DNA of 64,000 nt from Chthonomonas sp. UBA6659 (GTDB taxonomy: Bacteria; Armatimonadota; Fimbriimonadia; Fimbriimonadales; Fimbriimonadaceae): contig DKKT01000071.1 in assembly GCA_002455425.1 (NCBI GenBank), positions 201,275 through 265,274 of the forward strand. Direction: 5' to 3'. How positions within the stretch are numbered: position 1 is the stretch's first letter; the number at the start of each line of letters is the position of its first letter. The notes beneath the pieces are model-generated. The model had not been told where the DNA came from and did no database searches. It was given only the letters and a program-made list of their open reading frames with translations. Shown here one piece after another: positions 1 to 8,068 of this stretch. The translations under genes and the position numbers were made by a program.

Positions 1-1614
1 CCCGTCGAGCCGCCTGCCCCCGAGCCGGTGGCGACGATGCCGGAGCCTCAGCCTGTGGTCGAGGTGCCCGCTCCGGCTCCTGCCCCGGCTCCGGCTCCGG
101 CTCCGGCGGCGATGGACGACGCCAGCCTCTTCGAGGCCGCGCTTGCCTCGCTCGACCAAGAAGAGCGGACCGAGACCACGAGTTCGTCGGGCTTCCGCAA
201 GCTGGCGAAGGGTGATCGCATCGAGGCGACCGTTATCCAGGTCGAAAAGGACCGAGTTTTCGTCGACCTCGGCACGAAGTCCGAGGGTGTCGTTCCGCTT
301 GCCGAGCTGACCGAGGGGAATCTCGAGACCGCCGAAGGGCACGTCGCGGCCGGCGACAAGATCAGCGTCGTCGTCCTTAGACCCGAAGGGGCCGACGGCA
401 ACGCGATCGTCTCGAAGAAACGAGCGGATTTTGAAGACGCCTGGCAGCGGATCGTGGATTCGTACGGCGAAGGTTCGATCCTTACGGCCCAGGTCGTCGA
501 TCGCGTCAAGGGTGGACTTGTCGTCGACATCGGGGTGCGCGGTTTCGTTCCTGCGACTCACGTCGGTAACGGCAAGCTGCGCAACATCGAGAAGTACGTG
601 GGCCAGGTCATCTCGCTCAAGATCCTTGAAATCGATCGAGAGCGCAAGAAGGTCGTGCTCTCGAACAAGAACGCCGAAGATGAGCGTCGCGAGCAGGTCA
701 AGCAGGAGATTTTCACACGGGTTGCTCCCGGCGAGATTCTCGAGGGTACGGTTCGACGCCTGACCGATTACGGAGCCTTCGTCGACCTCGGCGGTGTCGA
801 TGGACTTCTCCACATTTCGGAAATGAGTTGGATGCGGATCAATCACCCGCGCGAAGTCCTCAAGGAGGGCCAGAAGATCAAGGTGATGGTGCTCCGGCTC
901 GATTCGGGAACCGGCAAGATCAGCCTCGGTCTGCGTCAGGTCCTGCCCGATCCGTGGAATCTCATCCGCGAGAACTACCGGGTCGGCCAGAAGATTCAAT
1001 GTGTCATCAATCGCCTCGTTCAGAGTGGCGCGTTCGTCAAGCTGCCTGAGGGCGCGGAAGCGTTCCTCCCTATCAGCGAAATGTCGACTCGCCGCATCGG
1101 ACGACCCAGCGATGTCCTCGCCGAGGGTCAGGAAGTCGAGCTGACGATCATCGACCTCAAGCCAGACGATCGTCGCATGGTTCTCAGCCTCCGCAGCGGC
1201 ATGCCGAGCGAACCGATGGGCCGCGACAGCTACGACCGTGGCGGCGGCGGTGGAGGCGGATTCGACGACGACCGCTTCGGTAAGGGCCGGGGCATGGGCG
1301 TCGGCGGTAAGAAGGCCGGCGGCGGAGGCGGCAAGCGTCGTCCCGGTGGCGGCGGCGGTGGCGGCGGTGGTCGAGGCCGCGACGAGGAGATCGACGATTA
1401 CGATGGCCCGATCATCGGCCGCGTGCCGACCGGCGGTGCCACGATCGGTGAGCGGCTAGGCATGCTCAAGGGCTTCCTTGGAAGGACCGACGACGAGGAC
1501 GAGATCGAGACCGTCGAGACCGTCGAGACCGTCGAGACCGTCGAAGCGGTAACGCCGGATCCGGTCGCCGAAGAAAAGGCCGACGAAAAAGCCGAAGAGA
1601 AGACCGACGAGTAA
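1..1614 (+). CDS. rpsA: Ribosomal protein S1-like RNA-binding protein, four S1 domains (5' partial)
   Basis: Likely a 30S-associated S1 protein that binds mRNA during translation initiation. Counting from a GTG at 28, four S1/OB-fold repeats lie at about residues 61-131, 148-215, 235-304 and 319-390. Repeat 3 has the classic DYGAFVDLGG and GLLHISEMSW signatures. An Ala-Pro repeat tract precedes them. A very Gly/Arg-rich segment (about 404-450) and an acidic tail with four Glu-Thr-Val repeats follow. The frame stays open to base 1, so the true start is probably upstream of the window. Bacterial S1 proteins carry four to six such domains, so four is plausible. The Gly-rich tail resembles RNA-chaperone RGG-type tails (inference). 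A strong terminator follows. Confidence is high for the family, moderate for the symbol. Confidence 0.85.
   Translation, partial: PVEPPAPEPVATMPEPQPVVEVPAPAPAPAPAPAPAAMDDASLFEAALASLDQEERTETTSSSGFRKLAKGDRIEATVIQVEKDRVFVDLGTKSEGVVPLAELTEGNLETAEGHVAAGDKISVVVLRPEGADGNAIVSKKRADFEDAWQRIVDSYGEGSILTAQVVDRVKGGLVVDIGVRGFVPATHVGNGKLRNIEKYVGQVISLKILEIDRERKKVVLSNKNAEDERREQVKQEIFTRVAPGEILEGTVRRLTDYGAFVDLGGVDGLLHISEMSWMRINHPREVLKEGQKIKVMVLRLDSGTGKISLGLRQVLPDPWNLIRENYRVGQKIQCVINRLVQSGAFVKLPEGAEAFLPISEMSTRRIGRPSDVLAEGQEVELTIIDLKPDDRRMVLSLRSGMPSEPMGRDSYDRGGGGGGGFDDDRFGKGRGMGVGGKKAGGGGGKRRPGGGGGGGGGRGRDEEIDDYDGPIIGRVPTGGATIGERLGMLKGFLGRTDDEDEIETVETVETVETVEAVTPDPVAEEKADEKAEEKTDE
1507..1542 (+). repeat. Four tandem copies of a 9-bp unit (GAGACCGTC)
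   Basis: Four perfect copies of a 9-base unit sit in frame near the 3' end of the S1 gene and encode Glu-Thr-Val repeats. Slippage would change tail length without a frameshift. Confidence 0.85.
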
Positions 1615-1630
1615 GCTTGTTCGGATTCGC

Positions 1631-1672
1631 AAAGAGAAGGGACTTCGGATCATCCGAAGTCCCTTCTCTTTT
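1631..1672 (+). terminator. Bidirectional intrinsic terminator after the S1 gene
   Basis: The arms 1631-1650 and 1652-1671 are perfect reverse complements of 20 bases, with an A-rich left edge and a T-rich right edge. It can end the S1 transcript on one strand and the lipid kinase transcript on the other. Confidence 0.9.
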
Positions 1673-1727
1673 GTCGAGTCCGTCCGGGCGTCAGTTTGTC
1701 GACGGGATGGGCTGTCGGCACTTTCGC

Positions 1728-2639
1728 TCAGGGGTATGGCGAACCGACAACGACGTCGAGCGCCAGAGGAACGACCTCGACCGTCGTCGCTTGCGCCGGT
1801 AAGACCTCGCCATCGACCAAGAATGGGACCTCGGGTGTACTTGTGAGCGATACTCGCTTGAAAGTTCGATGCATCACCTTCGGGTGACTCAGGTGCGTGC
1901 CTTTGAACACTCGCGGGAATGACAGCAGGAACCTGAGACGAGGCATGTCGCGGACGAGAACCAAGTTCAATCGACCATCCGAGATTTGGGCTGTCGGTGC
2001 GACCTTCATACCTCCGCCGTAGTACGTGGCGTTCGCCATGGCACAAAGCATGGCCCGCTCGTTGAGCGGCTCTCCGTCGAGGTCCAGCGTGAGGTCCGTG
2101 GCTCGATAGGATCGGAGGGTTTCGATGACTGCCAAAACGTAGGCAAGTGTTCCACGGACTCGCCGATAGGCATGGTTGATCCGGTGTGCGACGGCCGCGT
2201 CGAACCCGCATCCTGCAATGTTCAAGAAAAACCCCTCGCGATCGCCTTGACGCCATCGCCCAACGTCTACCCGCTGGTTGCGCGATACCGACAGGGCTTC
2301 GATCGCCTGATTCGGATGCGGTCCGACGCCAATGGTACGGGCAAAGTCATTCCCTGTTCCAAGTGGGATGATGCCAAGTGCGGAGCCTGTTCCGAGCAGG
2401 CCCTGGCAGACGTCAGAGACCGTTCCGTCTCCTCCCGCTGCGACCACGATCTCGATCCCTTCTCCGGCCATGCGCTCGGCCTGCCTTCTGCCGGAGCCGG
2501 GTTCGATGGTCTGTTCGATGCGAACCAGGCGAGAGCCCAGGCAAGCCCGCAAACGGGATTCGATCGGGGGCCACGCCTTTGCGCCCCTTCCCCGACCGCT
2601 TTCAGGATTCCGGATCACGCCAACCGAGGCTTCGCTCAT
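1728..2639 (-). CDS. Diacylglycerol kinase-family lipid kinase
   Basis: 303 aa protein of the DAGKc/YegS family, which phosphorylates diacylglycerol or a related lipid with ATP at the membrane. Visible motifs are an N-terminal NPESG phosphate-binding turn (residues 11-15), the nucleotide-binding GGDGT (69-73) and GTGNDFAR (94-101). The C-terminal half is the beta-sandwich typical of the family (MKVAPTAQISDGRLNLVLV). Length is normal for bacterial members. It starts 31 bases after the stop of the EamA transporter gene on the same strand, so the two are probably cotranscribed. A -10-like TATGAT lies 9 bases upstream, so a private promoter is possible. The exact lipid substrate cannot be read from sequence. 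Confidence 0.88.
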   Translation of the reverse strand: MSEASVGVIRNPESGRGRGAKAWPPIESRLRACLGSRLVRIEQTIEPGSGRRQAERMAGEGIEIVVAAGGDGTVSDVCQGLLGTGSALGIIPLGTGNDFARTIGVGPHPNQAIEALSVSRNQRVDVGRWRQGDREGFFLNIAGCGFDAAVAHRINHAYRRVRGTLAYVLAVIETLRSYRATDLTLDLDGEPLNERAMLCAMANATYYGGGMKVAPTAQISDGRLNLVLVRDMPRLRFLLSFPRVFKGTHLSHPKVMHRTFKRVSLTSTPEVPFLVDGEVLPAQATTVEVVPLALDVVVGSPYP

Positions 2640-2670
2640 CCTGAAGCGATCATAGACGATCGTCGCGCCG

Positions 2671-3567
2671 CTACAGTCCCCGGCGTGCCCGCGTCGTGTA
2701 GATCACGCCCCCGAGAATGACCGCGAGCCCCGCACCCTGCATCCACTGAATCGGGTCGTGCAGCACCAGCCAAGCAAAGAACACCGCCGTCGGCGGGACG
2801 AGAAACTGGTAGAGCATCGCGCCGCTGCTCCCGATCTGGCGAACGCCGGCGTAGAAGCCGGTGAATCCGACCACGCCGGCCAGCACCGTCACGTGGGCGA
2901 GCATGGCCCAGGACGCCCAGCTCAGGTCCACCCAATCGACGGCTATCGCCGCCGAAAAGCCATACGGTACGAGGACGACCAATCCACCTGGCATCGAGAG
3001 CGTCAGCACCCTGAGCGGTGACATCGTACCGACCAGTGTTCGAGTCAACACCGCACAACCCGCCCACATCACCGCTGACGCCAGAATCAACGTGTTACCG
3101 ATCAACTGGCCGTGGATCGAGCCGTTCGCACCGAGGACGACGAGGGCGACCCCGACGAACGCCGTGAGGGTCCCGACCAAAACGCTCCACCGGAACCGCT
3201 CCTGCTTGACGGCCGCGGCGAGCAACGCCGTGAAGATCGGAGCGGTGGCGAGGATGATCGCGCCCTCCGCCGCCGAGGTCCGCTGCATCCCTTCCAGGAA
3301 GAGCACCATGTACACGCCCATCGAGAGCGCGCCCAAGGCCAGCAGCCGGAAGGTGTCCTCCCTCGGATAGCGGAGGCTCTCGCGCTTCCACAGGCACAAG
3401 CCGACGAGGATAGCCCACATCGGGAGGTACCGCACCACGGAGACCGCCTGCGGTGTCATCTGATGATAGAGGACCTTGAGAGCGACAAAATTGAAGCCCC
3501 AACTCGCGACCGTGATCGCGAGCGGGGCGCTGAATCGACTCGGACGTCCCGAAGAGGGAGCAGGCAC
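2671..3567 (-). CDS. EamA/DMT-family transporter
   Basis: Inner-membrane drug/metabolite transporter with two EamA repeats and about ten hydrophobic segments. An internal duplication is visible as two halves, each starting near a Trp/Gly-rich helix. Substrate is unknown. The frame can start at GTG 3585 (304 aa) or at an in-frame GTG at 3567 (298 aa). I prefer 3567 because a -10-like CATACT (3576-3581) ends 8 bases before it, matching other leaderless starts here, and because no Shine-Dalgarno sequence precedes 3585. The lipid kinase gene follows on the same strand. Confidence 0.82.
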   Translation of the reverse strand: MPAPSSGRPSRFSAPLAITVASWGFNFVALKVLYHQMTPQAVSVVRYLPMWAILVGLCLWKRESLRYPREDTFRLLALGALSMGVYMVLFLEGMQRTSAAEGAIILATAPIFTALLAAAVKQERFRWSVLVGTLTAFVGVALVVLGANGSIHGQLIGNTLILASAVMWAGCAVLTRTLVGTMSPLRVLTLSMPGGLVVLVPYGFSAAIAVDWVDLSWASWAMLAHVTVLAGVVGFTGFYAGVRQIGSSGAMLYQFLVPPTAVFFAWLVLHDPIQWMQGAGLAVILGGVIYTTRARRGL

Positions 3568-3575
3568 TGACGTCC

Positions 3576-3581
3576 AGTATG
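3576..3581 (-). promoter_or_regulatory. -10 element, EamA gene (leaderless type)
   Basis: CATACT on the minus strand ends 8 bases before the proposed GTG at 3567. No ribosome-binding site is seen. Confidence 0.5.
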
Positions 3582-3613
3582 CCACCCGACGTGATCCGCC
3601 GCTGGGAGGCGAC

Positions 3614-3619
3614 TATACT
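3614..3619 (+). promoter_or_regulatory. -10 element, lipoprotein gene (leaderless type)
   Basis: TATACT ends 6 bases before the ATG at 3626, so transcription should begin at or next to the start codon. Confidence 0.65.
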
Positions 3620-3625
3620 CTCCCC

Positions 3626-4225
3626 ATGCGCCTTCCGGCCCTCATGATCGCCTTCACCGCCCTCTTCTTTGTCGCCGGCTGCAAGCCGAAGACGGACGTT
3701 GCCAAGGACGTGCCCCAACCTACGGTCAAGAAAGGGTGGAAGACCGCCAAGATCGACGGCATGCCCGCAACGGTGTCCGTGCCCGAGGACTTCAGCGTCG
3801 AGCGAGGACCGGCCGTCGGCACCGTTGACGATGCCAAAGGACTCACCCAGAATCTCCCGTCCCTGGTCGCGATTCGACAGGCCGGCGAGAACGTCGAATC
3901 GATCTCGGTCACCGCGATCGAGGCCAAGGACGCGCTTGGCGAGAAGGACCTGCGGGACTCGATCCAGGGCTTCGTCGACTCATTCAAGGCCCAAGGCCAT
4001 GGGGTCTCCGACTTTGCGACCAGCGTGGTCGATCTGCCCATCGGCAGAGCCCAGAAAGGTCGATTCGCGATGACACTCGCCAAAGGAGATGGCCACACGA
4101 CAGCCTACTTTCTCGCCGATGGCAAGCGGATGTTCGGCCTCTCGATTACGACCGCCGATGCCTCAAAGATCGATCACGACGAGATCGCCAAGAGCCTGCG
4201 GATCGGTCAGGAACCGGCGAAGTAG
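3626..4225 (+). CDS. Predicted lipoprotein of unknown function
   Basis: 199 aa. The N-terminus is a lipoprotein signal peptide with lipobox FFVAGC, so the mature protein should be lipid-anchored at Cys. The rest is soluble, with a fold I do not recognise. A segment of the form GWKTAKIDGMPATVSVPEDF suggests a domain that scores a variable through a short beta-rich region, but no catalytic motif is visible. The ATG at 3626 was chosen over upstream in-frame starts because it directly precedes the signal peptide and follows a TATACT -10 element by 6 bases. It is convergent with the phosphatidylserine decarboxylase gene, whose stop is only 2 bases away. Confidence 0.75.
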   Translation: MRLPALMIAFTALFFVAGCKPKTDVAKDVPQPTVKKGWKTAKIDGMPATVSVPEDFSVERGPAVGTVDDAKGLTQNLPSLVAIRQAGENVESISVTAIEAKDALGEKDLRDSIQGFVDSFKAQGHGVSDFATSVVDLPIGRAQKGRFAMTLAKGDGHTTAYFLADGKRMFGLSITTADASKIDHDEIAKSLRIGQEPAK

Positions 4226-4226
4226 C

Positions 4227-4937
4227 CTAGAACAGCCGGGCCACGACCGTCAGCGGCCCATAAACGCCTTGGCCTTCCTTCACCTCGACCTCGAGGTTGG
4301 GATGGCCGCAGACGACCAAGTCGACCTGACTCCCCCGCGCGATGAAGCTGAGCTTCCCTCCCGCAGGAACCACCGCGCCCTCTTGTGTGAAGGTCGTGAT
4401 TTTGTCCACGAACTTGTCCGCGATGAGGACGAGGGCGACCTTGAACCGCGCTCCCGTGAGCCACATCGTTTGTCGCTCGTTCTCGAGCGTGTAGCGCCGA
4501 GCGAAGAGCTGCACGTGGCGCCGCAACCACGTGATCCGAACGTACTCCCAGAAGTCGAACATCGGGAGGTTGAACCCGGTCATGTATGGTCGGATTTCGC
4601 CCATTTCTCCGGCCACGGGCGCGTACTGGTAGTGGGTATCGAGCGGGGTCATCGCGATCCCGATCAGCCATCCGTCGCCTTCCACGCCTTCCGGCCAGTC
4701 GCTCTTCGTGATTTCGCGGATCGTGATTTCTTCCCCGAGCTTTTCGCTGACCACGACCCCGTCGCAGATGCGCCGGATGTAAGCCACCCGTCCATAGACC
4801 GGACTCCGGAGGACGCTATCGTCCTGGGGCGTCGCCGAATGGTCGGGATCGCGATAGAACCAGACCTTGCGGAGGAACAGGACACCGCCAAAAAAAACGA
4901 GGAGAACGGCGACCGCGAGAAGAGCGAGAGTGATCAT
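4227..4937 (-). CDS. psd: Phosphatidylserine decarboxylase-family proenzyme
   Basis: 236 aa. Predicted to decarboxylate phosphatidylserine to phosphatidylethanolamine in membrane lipid synthesis. The N-terminal membrane anchor is followed by WFYRDPDH, the SPVYGRV segment and the MTPLDTHYQYAP block containing the conserved His. Near the C-terminus is RGSQVDLV, where the Gly-Ser bond is the expected self-cleavage site that forms the pyruvoyl group. The short length matches the archaeal/Bacillus-type short form rather than the E. coli enzyme. It starts 6 bases after the stop of the GCS2-type ligase gene, so the two are likely coupled. No phosphatidylserine synthase gene is seen beside it. Confidence 0.82.
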   Translation of the reverse strand: MITLALLAVAVLLVFFGGVLFLRKVWFYRDPDHSATPQDDSVLRSPVYGRVAYIRRICDGVVVSEKLGEEITIREITKSDWPEGVEGDGWLIGIAMTPLDTHYQYAPVAGEMGEIRPYMTGFNLPMFDFWEYVRITWLRRHVQLFARRYTLENERQTMWLTGARFKVALVLIADKFVDKITTFTQEGAVVPAGGKLSFIARGSQVDLVVCGHPNLEVEVKEGQGVYGPLTVVARLF

Positions 4938-4943
4938 GGCGTT

Positions 4944-5969
4944 TCAGCGATGCGGGCGCGACAGGTCGGGCGGCGCGCCGTACCATTCCTTGAGGCCTTT
5001 GTAGGCCATGAACGGCAACTGGGGCACGTAGTACCCGAGAACGCCCGTCCAGGCGCGGATCTTCCTGTGTTCGCGCAGTTCGAGCGGCACACCGGTGTCG
5101 CGGCGCCACTCCGCATCCAGGGCGAGGTACGCCTCTTCGGGTGATCGACGCTCGGCAATCGCGAGAATCCGGTCCGACTCCGGTTGCTCCAAGAGCTCGA
5201 TCGGCATCGGCGCGATCGGCTGCATCCGCTCCCAAAGATCCCGGACCCAAGGCGTCAGGCCCTCGACCGTGAAGTGAGGACGCTCGGCGTTGAAACGCTC
5301 ACGATCGAAGGGAAGCGGTTCGGGGTGCGCGGCGATCGCCACCGCGGCCTCGACGATCGCGCGAAGCCGCCCGAGGTCGGGCACCGGATCGAGCGCGCGA
5401 ATCTCCACGGTGCCGAGCCGCTTGCTCACGATGAGGTCCTGAAAACGGTACTCGCGGTCGTCCACCAGCGTCCCGGAAGCGAAGTTGCAGGCCATTCGGT
5501 AGCTCTTCGCCCGGGTCGGCAGGCCGTATGCCGGACTGTTCATGCTTGCCACCATCAGCACAGGGAGGAAGTATCCGAGGTTGGCGTAGACCCGATCCCG
5601 ATCGGCGGCCGGTACGCCGAAGTGAAGGTGGAGGCCGGCGGTGTTGCTCGGCGCGTCGAGACCGAGCGGCGTCCCGACAGGTGCACAGAGCGCACCGCGC
5701 GATGCCTCGGCGACCCGTCGTCGGCGGGCTCGTAGGTCGTCGATCAGCGCGTCGACCCCCGGTTGCGCGTGGGTCGACACCTCGACGCTGCTCATCCAGC
5801 AGAGCTTCCGGTCCTTGCCCCGGGCAAAGTTCGATGCGATCCGCGTGCGCCCGTCTCGAGGCTGTCGCCAGTAGAGCTTCCGTAGGTAGTCGAGCGACTG
5901 CAGGGTCGGCAAAAGCGCCCCCGCCTCGATGAGAAAGAACTCCTCCTCGAGCCCCAGCAGCATCGGCAT
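4944..5969 (-). CDS. Glutamate-cysteine ligase family 2 (YbdK-like carboxylate-amine ligase)
   Basis: 341 aa member of the GCS2 family, ATP-grasp-like ligases that join glutamate to an amine. It starts with the hallmark GLEEEFFL, and later shows SSVEVST and GLHLHFGV, which contribute to the active site. Family members include weak gamma-glutamylcysteine synthetases, so the true substrate is open. The frame extends upstream into the GH127 gene, but ATG 5969 puts the N-terminus exactly where the family begins and follows a CACAAT element by 7 bases. Downstream lies the phosphatidylserine decarboxylase gene. Confidence 0.8.
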   Translation of the reverse strand: MPMLLGLEEEFFLIEAGALLPTLQSLDYLRKLYWRQPRDGRTRIASNFARGKDRKLCWMSSVEVSTHAQPGVDALIDDLRARRRRVAEASRGALCAPVGTPLGLDAPSNTAGLHLHFGVPAADRDRVYANLGYFLPVLMVASMNSPAYGLPTRAKSYRMACNFASGTLVDDREYRFQDLIVSKRLGTVEIRALDPVPDLGRLRAIVEAAVAIAAHPEPLPFDRERFNAERPHFTVEGLTPWVRDLWERMQPIAPMPIELLEQPESDRILAIAERRSPEEAYLALDAEWRRDTGVPLELREHRKIRAWTGVLGYYVPQLPFMAYKGLKEWYGAPPDLSRPHR

Positions 5970-5976
5970 AGGGTCT

Positions 5977-5982
5977 ATTGTG
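5977..5982 (-). promoter_or_regulatory. -10-like element, GCS2-type ligase gene
   Basis: CACAAT on the minus strand ends 7 bases before ATG 5969. The same CACAAT variant precedes the genes starting at 16071 and 53739. Confidence 0.45.
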
Positions 5983-6028
5983 AACGCTTCCGCGTCCGGT
6001 CCGACCAAGGTCCCTTCGCGACCGCGAA

Positions 6029-7975
6029 TCACGGCCTCCGAAGCCAGACCTGCATCGAACCGGCGGCTCTCGCATCCCACGCGTAGTACGGGACCATGCG
6101 GGTTCGAACGGGGGTGGCGGCAGGAAGGTCCTCTTCGGCCGAGTACAGTTCATCCGGCCATGCGCCCGGCTGATCGATCCACCCTTCCACCCGGATCGGG
6201 GTAACACCCTCCAGCAAGCCCCCGTCGAAGGCTTCGACTTCAGCTGAGGTCGGGTCGACGGCGAACCGGGCGACCGAACTCGCGAGGTCCACCTCCTCGA
6301 GGCAGTAGACGAGTGGCCCCCGGGTCAGAGCCGTGCGGCCGCAGTTGTCGAGCACCTGAAAATGACTGACCCACCACCGTGGCTCCATCTCGAAGTCCAG
6401 TCGCAGGGTCTGTCGCCCGCTCCACGTGGTCGCGAAAATCACGTAACCATCCCGATACTCAGCCTCGACGCCGTCGAACTCGGTTTCGACATCGCCGCAC
6501 CATCCGGGGATTCGGATCGCAAGCTCGAATGAGACGGGAGCCGAAGCGTCGACGGTGACCCGGACTTCACCCGACCACGGAAACTCGGACTCGACCGTCA
6601 CCCGCACCGGAGTGCCTCCAAACGCCGTCTCGACACGGCATGCGCACGGGATCTGGATCGCGAGAGCGTCCTCTGTCCGCCCGACGACATACGCTCCGAG
6701 CGATGCGATCAGGCGCGCGATGTTCGGCGGGCAACAGGCGCAGTCGAACCACGCCTGGCGGTGATGATCGCCCGCACTCTCGAGCGGGTTCTCATAGAAG
6801 AAGCGATCGCCGGCCAGCGAAATCCCGGCCAGCGCACCATTGTAGAGCGCGCGCTCCATCACGTCGACGTACTCCCCGTCGAAGGTGGCCTGAGCGAGTC
6901 GATGCGACCAAAACACGAGGCCGACCGCGGCACAAGTCTCGGCGTAGGCTGTGCGATTCGGCAGATGGTAGTCGGCGACAAAGCCCTCGTTGTGGCCCGA
7001 TGGCCCGATCCCCCCGGTCAGGTACATCCTTTTCTGCGTGAGGTCAAGCCAAAGCCGCTCGATCGCGGATTCCATCTCGGTGTCGTCCCGGTCTTCGAAG
7101 GCCTCGGTCGCGGCGGCGAGCAGGTACATCGCCCGAACGGCGTGGCCCACGACCTCGGGAGCCTCCCGGATGCGGGCGTGGTCCTGGCAGTAATCCGCCT
7201 TGTACACACCGCCCGGGGCGAGCATATTCCGCAGCCACGGCGATAGCTTCATCGCCTCCTCATCCTGGAGTTCGGCTTCGAAAGGGCTCGGACGACTGCC
7301 GCGCTCGTCGACCATCCATCGCGCCAAGTCGACGTAGCGGTCGGCGCTGTCAGGGTCGGAGGGCCGAACCGCGTCGGCGAGACGAAGAAGCCCGATCTCG
7401 AACTCCTCGTGCCCGCAGTAGCCCTTTCGCCGGTCGGGGCCAAAGAGCGAGGCGACGTGGTCGGCGACCCGAATGCCGACGTCCAGCAGTGTCCGCTTGC
7501 CGGTGGCTCCGAAGTGAGCCGCCGCCGCCTCGAGCAGGTGCCCCATGCAGTACATCTCGTGCATCGCGCCGAGATTTCGCCAGCGCATGTCCGGGTGCTG
7601 AAGCTGAAAGAACGTGTCGAGGTAGCCGTCGGGGGCTTGTGCCGAGGCGATCGCTTCGATCGTGTCGTCGAGCTGGCCGCTCAGACGATCGAGCGCCCCC
7701 GCCAGTTCGGCGTCGGACCCGAGCGCCGCGAGGAGGAAGGAGCCTGCCTCGATCCACTTGTAGACGTCGCTGTCGTTGAAGTACCGCCCCTTGAAGGTGC
7801 CCTGCTCCCCCCTCGCGACGCTACGAAAGTGCTCGATCCGACCCGTCTCGACGCACTGGCGATACTGGATGTCCAGAGTCGTCGCGGCGAGCAGACGCTG
7901 ATACCGGCCCCAAAAGCGGTCGGTGATCTGGACTTGCTGAAGCGGGAGGCTGCGAAGGCGGCGTTGGAGGCGCAT
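6029..7975 (-). CDS. GH127 beta-L-arabinofuranosidase-like glycoside hydrolase (DUF1680)
   Basis: 648 aa. An (alpha/alpha)6-barrel glycosidase of family GH127, which removes beta-L-arabinofuranose from plant or glycoprotein glycans. The characteristic zinc site can be read: Glu346 and Cys348 in NRTAYAETCAA, and Cys414-Cys415 in CACCPPNIARL. In the studied Bifidobacterium enzyme the matching residues are Glu338, Cys340, Cys417 and Cys418, with a Cys as nucleophile. No signal peptide is visible, so it probably acts on imported oligosaccharides in the cytoplasm. Start ATG 7975 is supported by a -10 element 6 bases upstream. It is first in a leftward series with the GCS2 ligase and phosphatidylserine decarboxylase, although their functions look unrelated. 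Confidence 0.9.
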   Translation of the reverse strand: MRLQRRLRSLPLQQVQITDRFWGRYQRLLAATTLDIQYRQCVETGRIEHFRSVARGEQGTFKGRYFNDSDVYKWIEAGSFLLAALGSDAELAGALDRLSGQLDDTIEAIASAQAPDGYLDTFFQLQHPDMRWRNLGAMHEMYCMGHLLEAAAAHFGATGKRTLLDVGIRVADHVASLFGPDRRKGYCGHEEFEIGLLRLADAVRPSDPDSADRYVDLARWMVDERGSRPSPFEAELQDEEAMKLSPWLRNMLAPGGVYKADYCQDHARIREAPEVVGHAVRAMYLLAAATEAFEDRDDTEMESAIERLWLDLTQKRMYLTGGIGPSGHNEGFVADYHLPNRTAYAETCAAVGLVFWSHRLAQATFDGEYVDVMERALYNGALAGISLAGDRFFYENPLESAGDHHRQAWFDCACCPPNIARLIASLGAYVVGRTEDALAIQIPCACRVETAFGGTPVRVTVESEFPWSGEVRVTVDASAPVSFELAIRIPGWCGDVETEFDGVEAEYRDGYVIFATTWSGRQTLRLDFEMEPRWWVSHFQVLDNCGRTALTRGPLVYCLEEVDLASSVARFAVDPTSAEVEAFDGGLLEGVTPIRVEGWIDQPGAWPDELYSAEEDLPAATPVRTRMVPYYAWDARAAGSMQVWLRRP

Positions 7976-7981
7976 AGGCCT

Positions 7982-7987
7982 AGTATG
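7982..7987 (-). promoter_or_regulatory. -10 element, GH127 gene (leaderless type)
   Basis: CATACT on the minus strand ends 6 bases before ATG 7975. Confidence 0.6.
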
Positions 7988-8068
7988 GAAGGCCGCCTTG
8001 GTATCATGGCGAAGGGCCAGAAGACCCAGTCATGGGAACTGGAGTCCGGGCCCTGGGGTCCCACAATC

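Noticed and set aside
1504..1545. CRISPR-like array from the 9-bp repeats
   Set aside because: Units are too short, contiguous, without spacers and in frame within a coding region.
1631..1671. The 41-base palindrome as an attachment or inversion site
   Set aside because: Position right after a gene stop with T/A flanks fits a bidirectional terminator better; no mobile genes are near.
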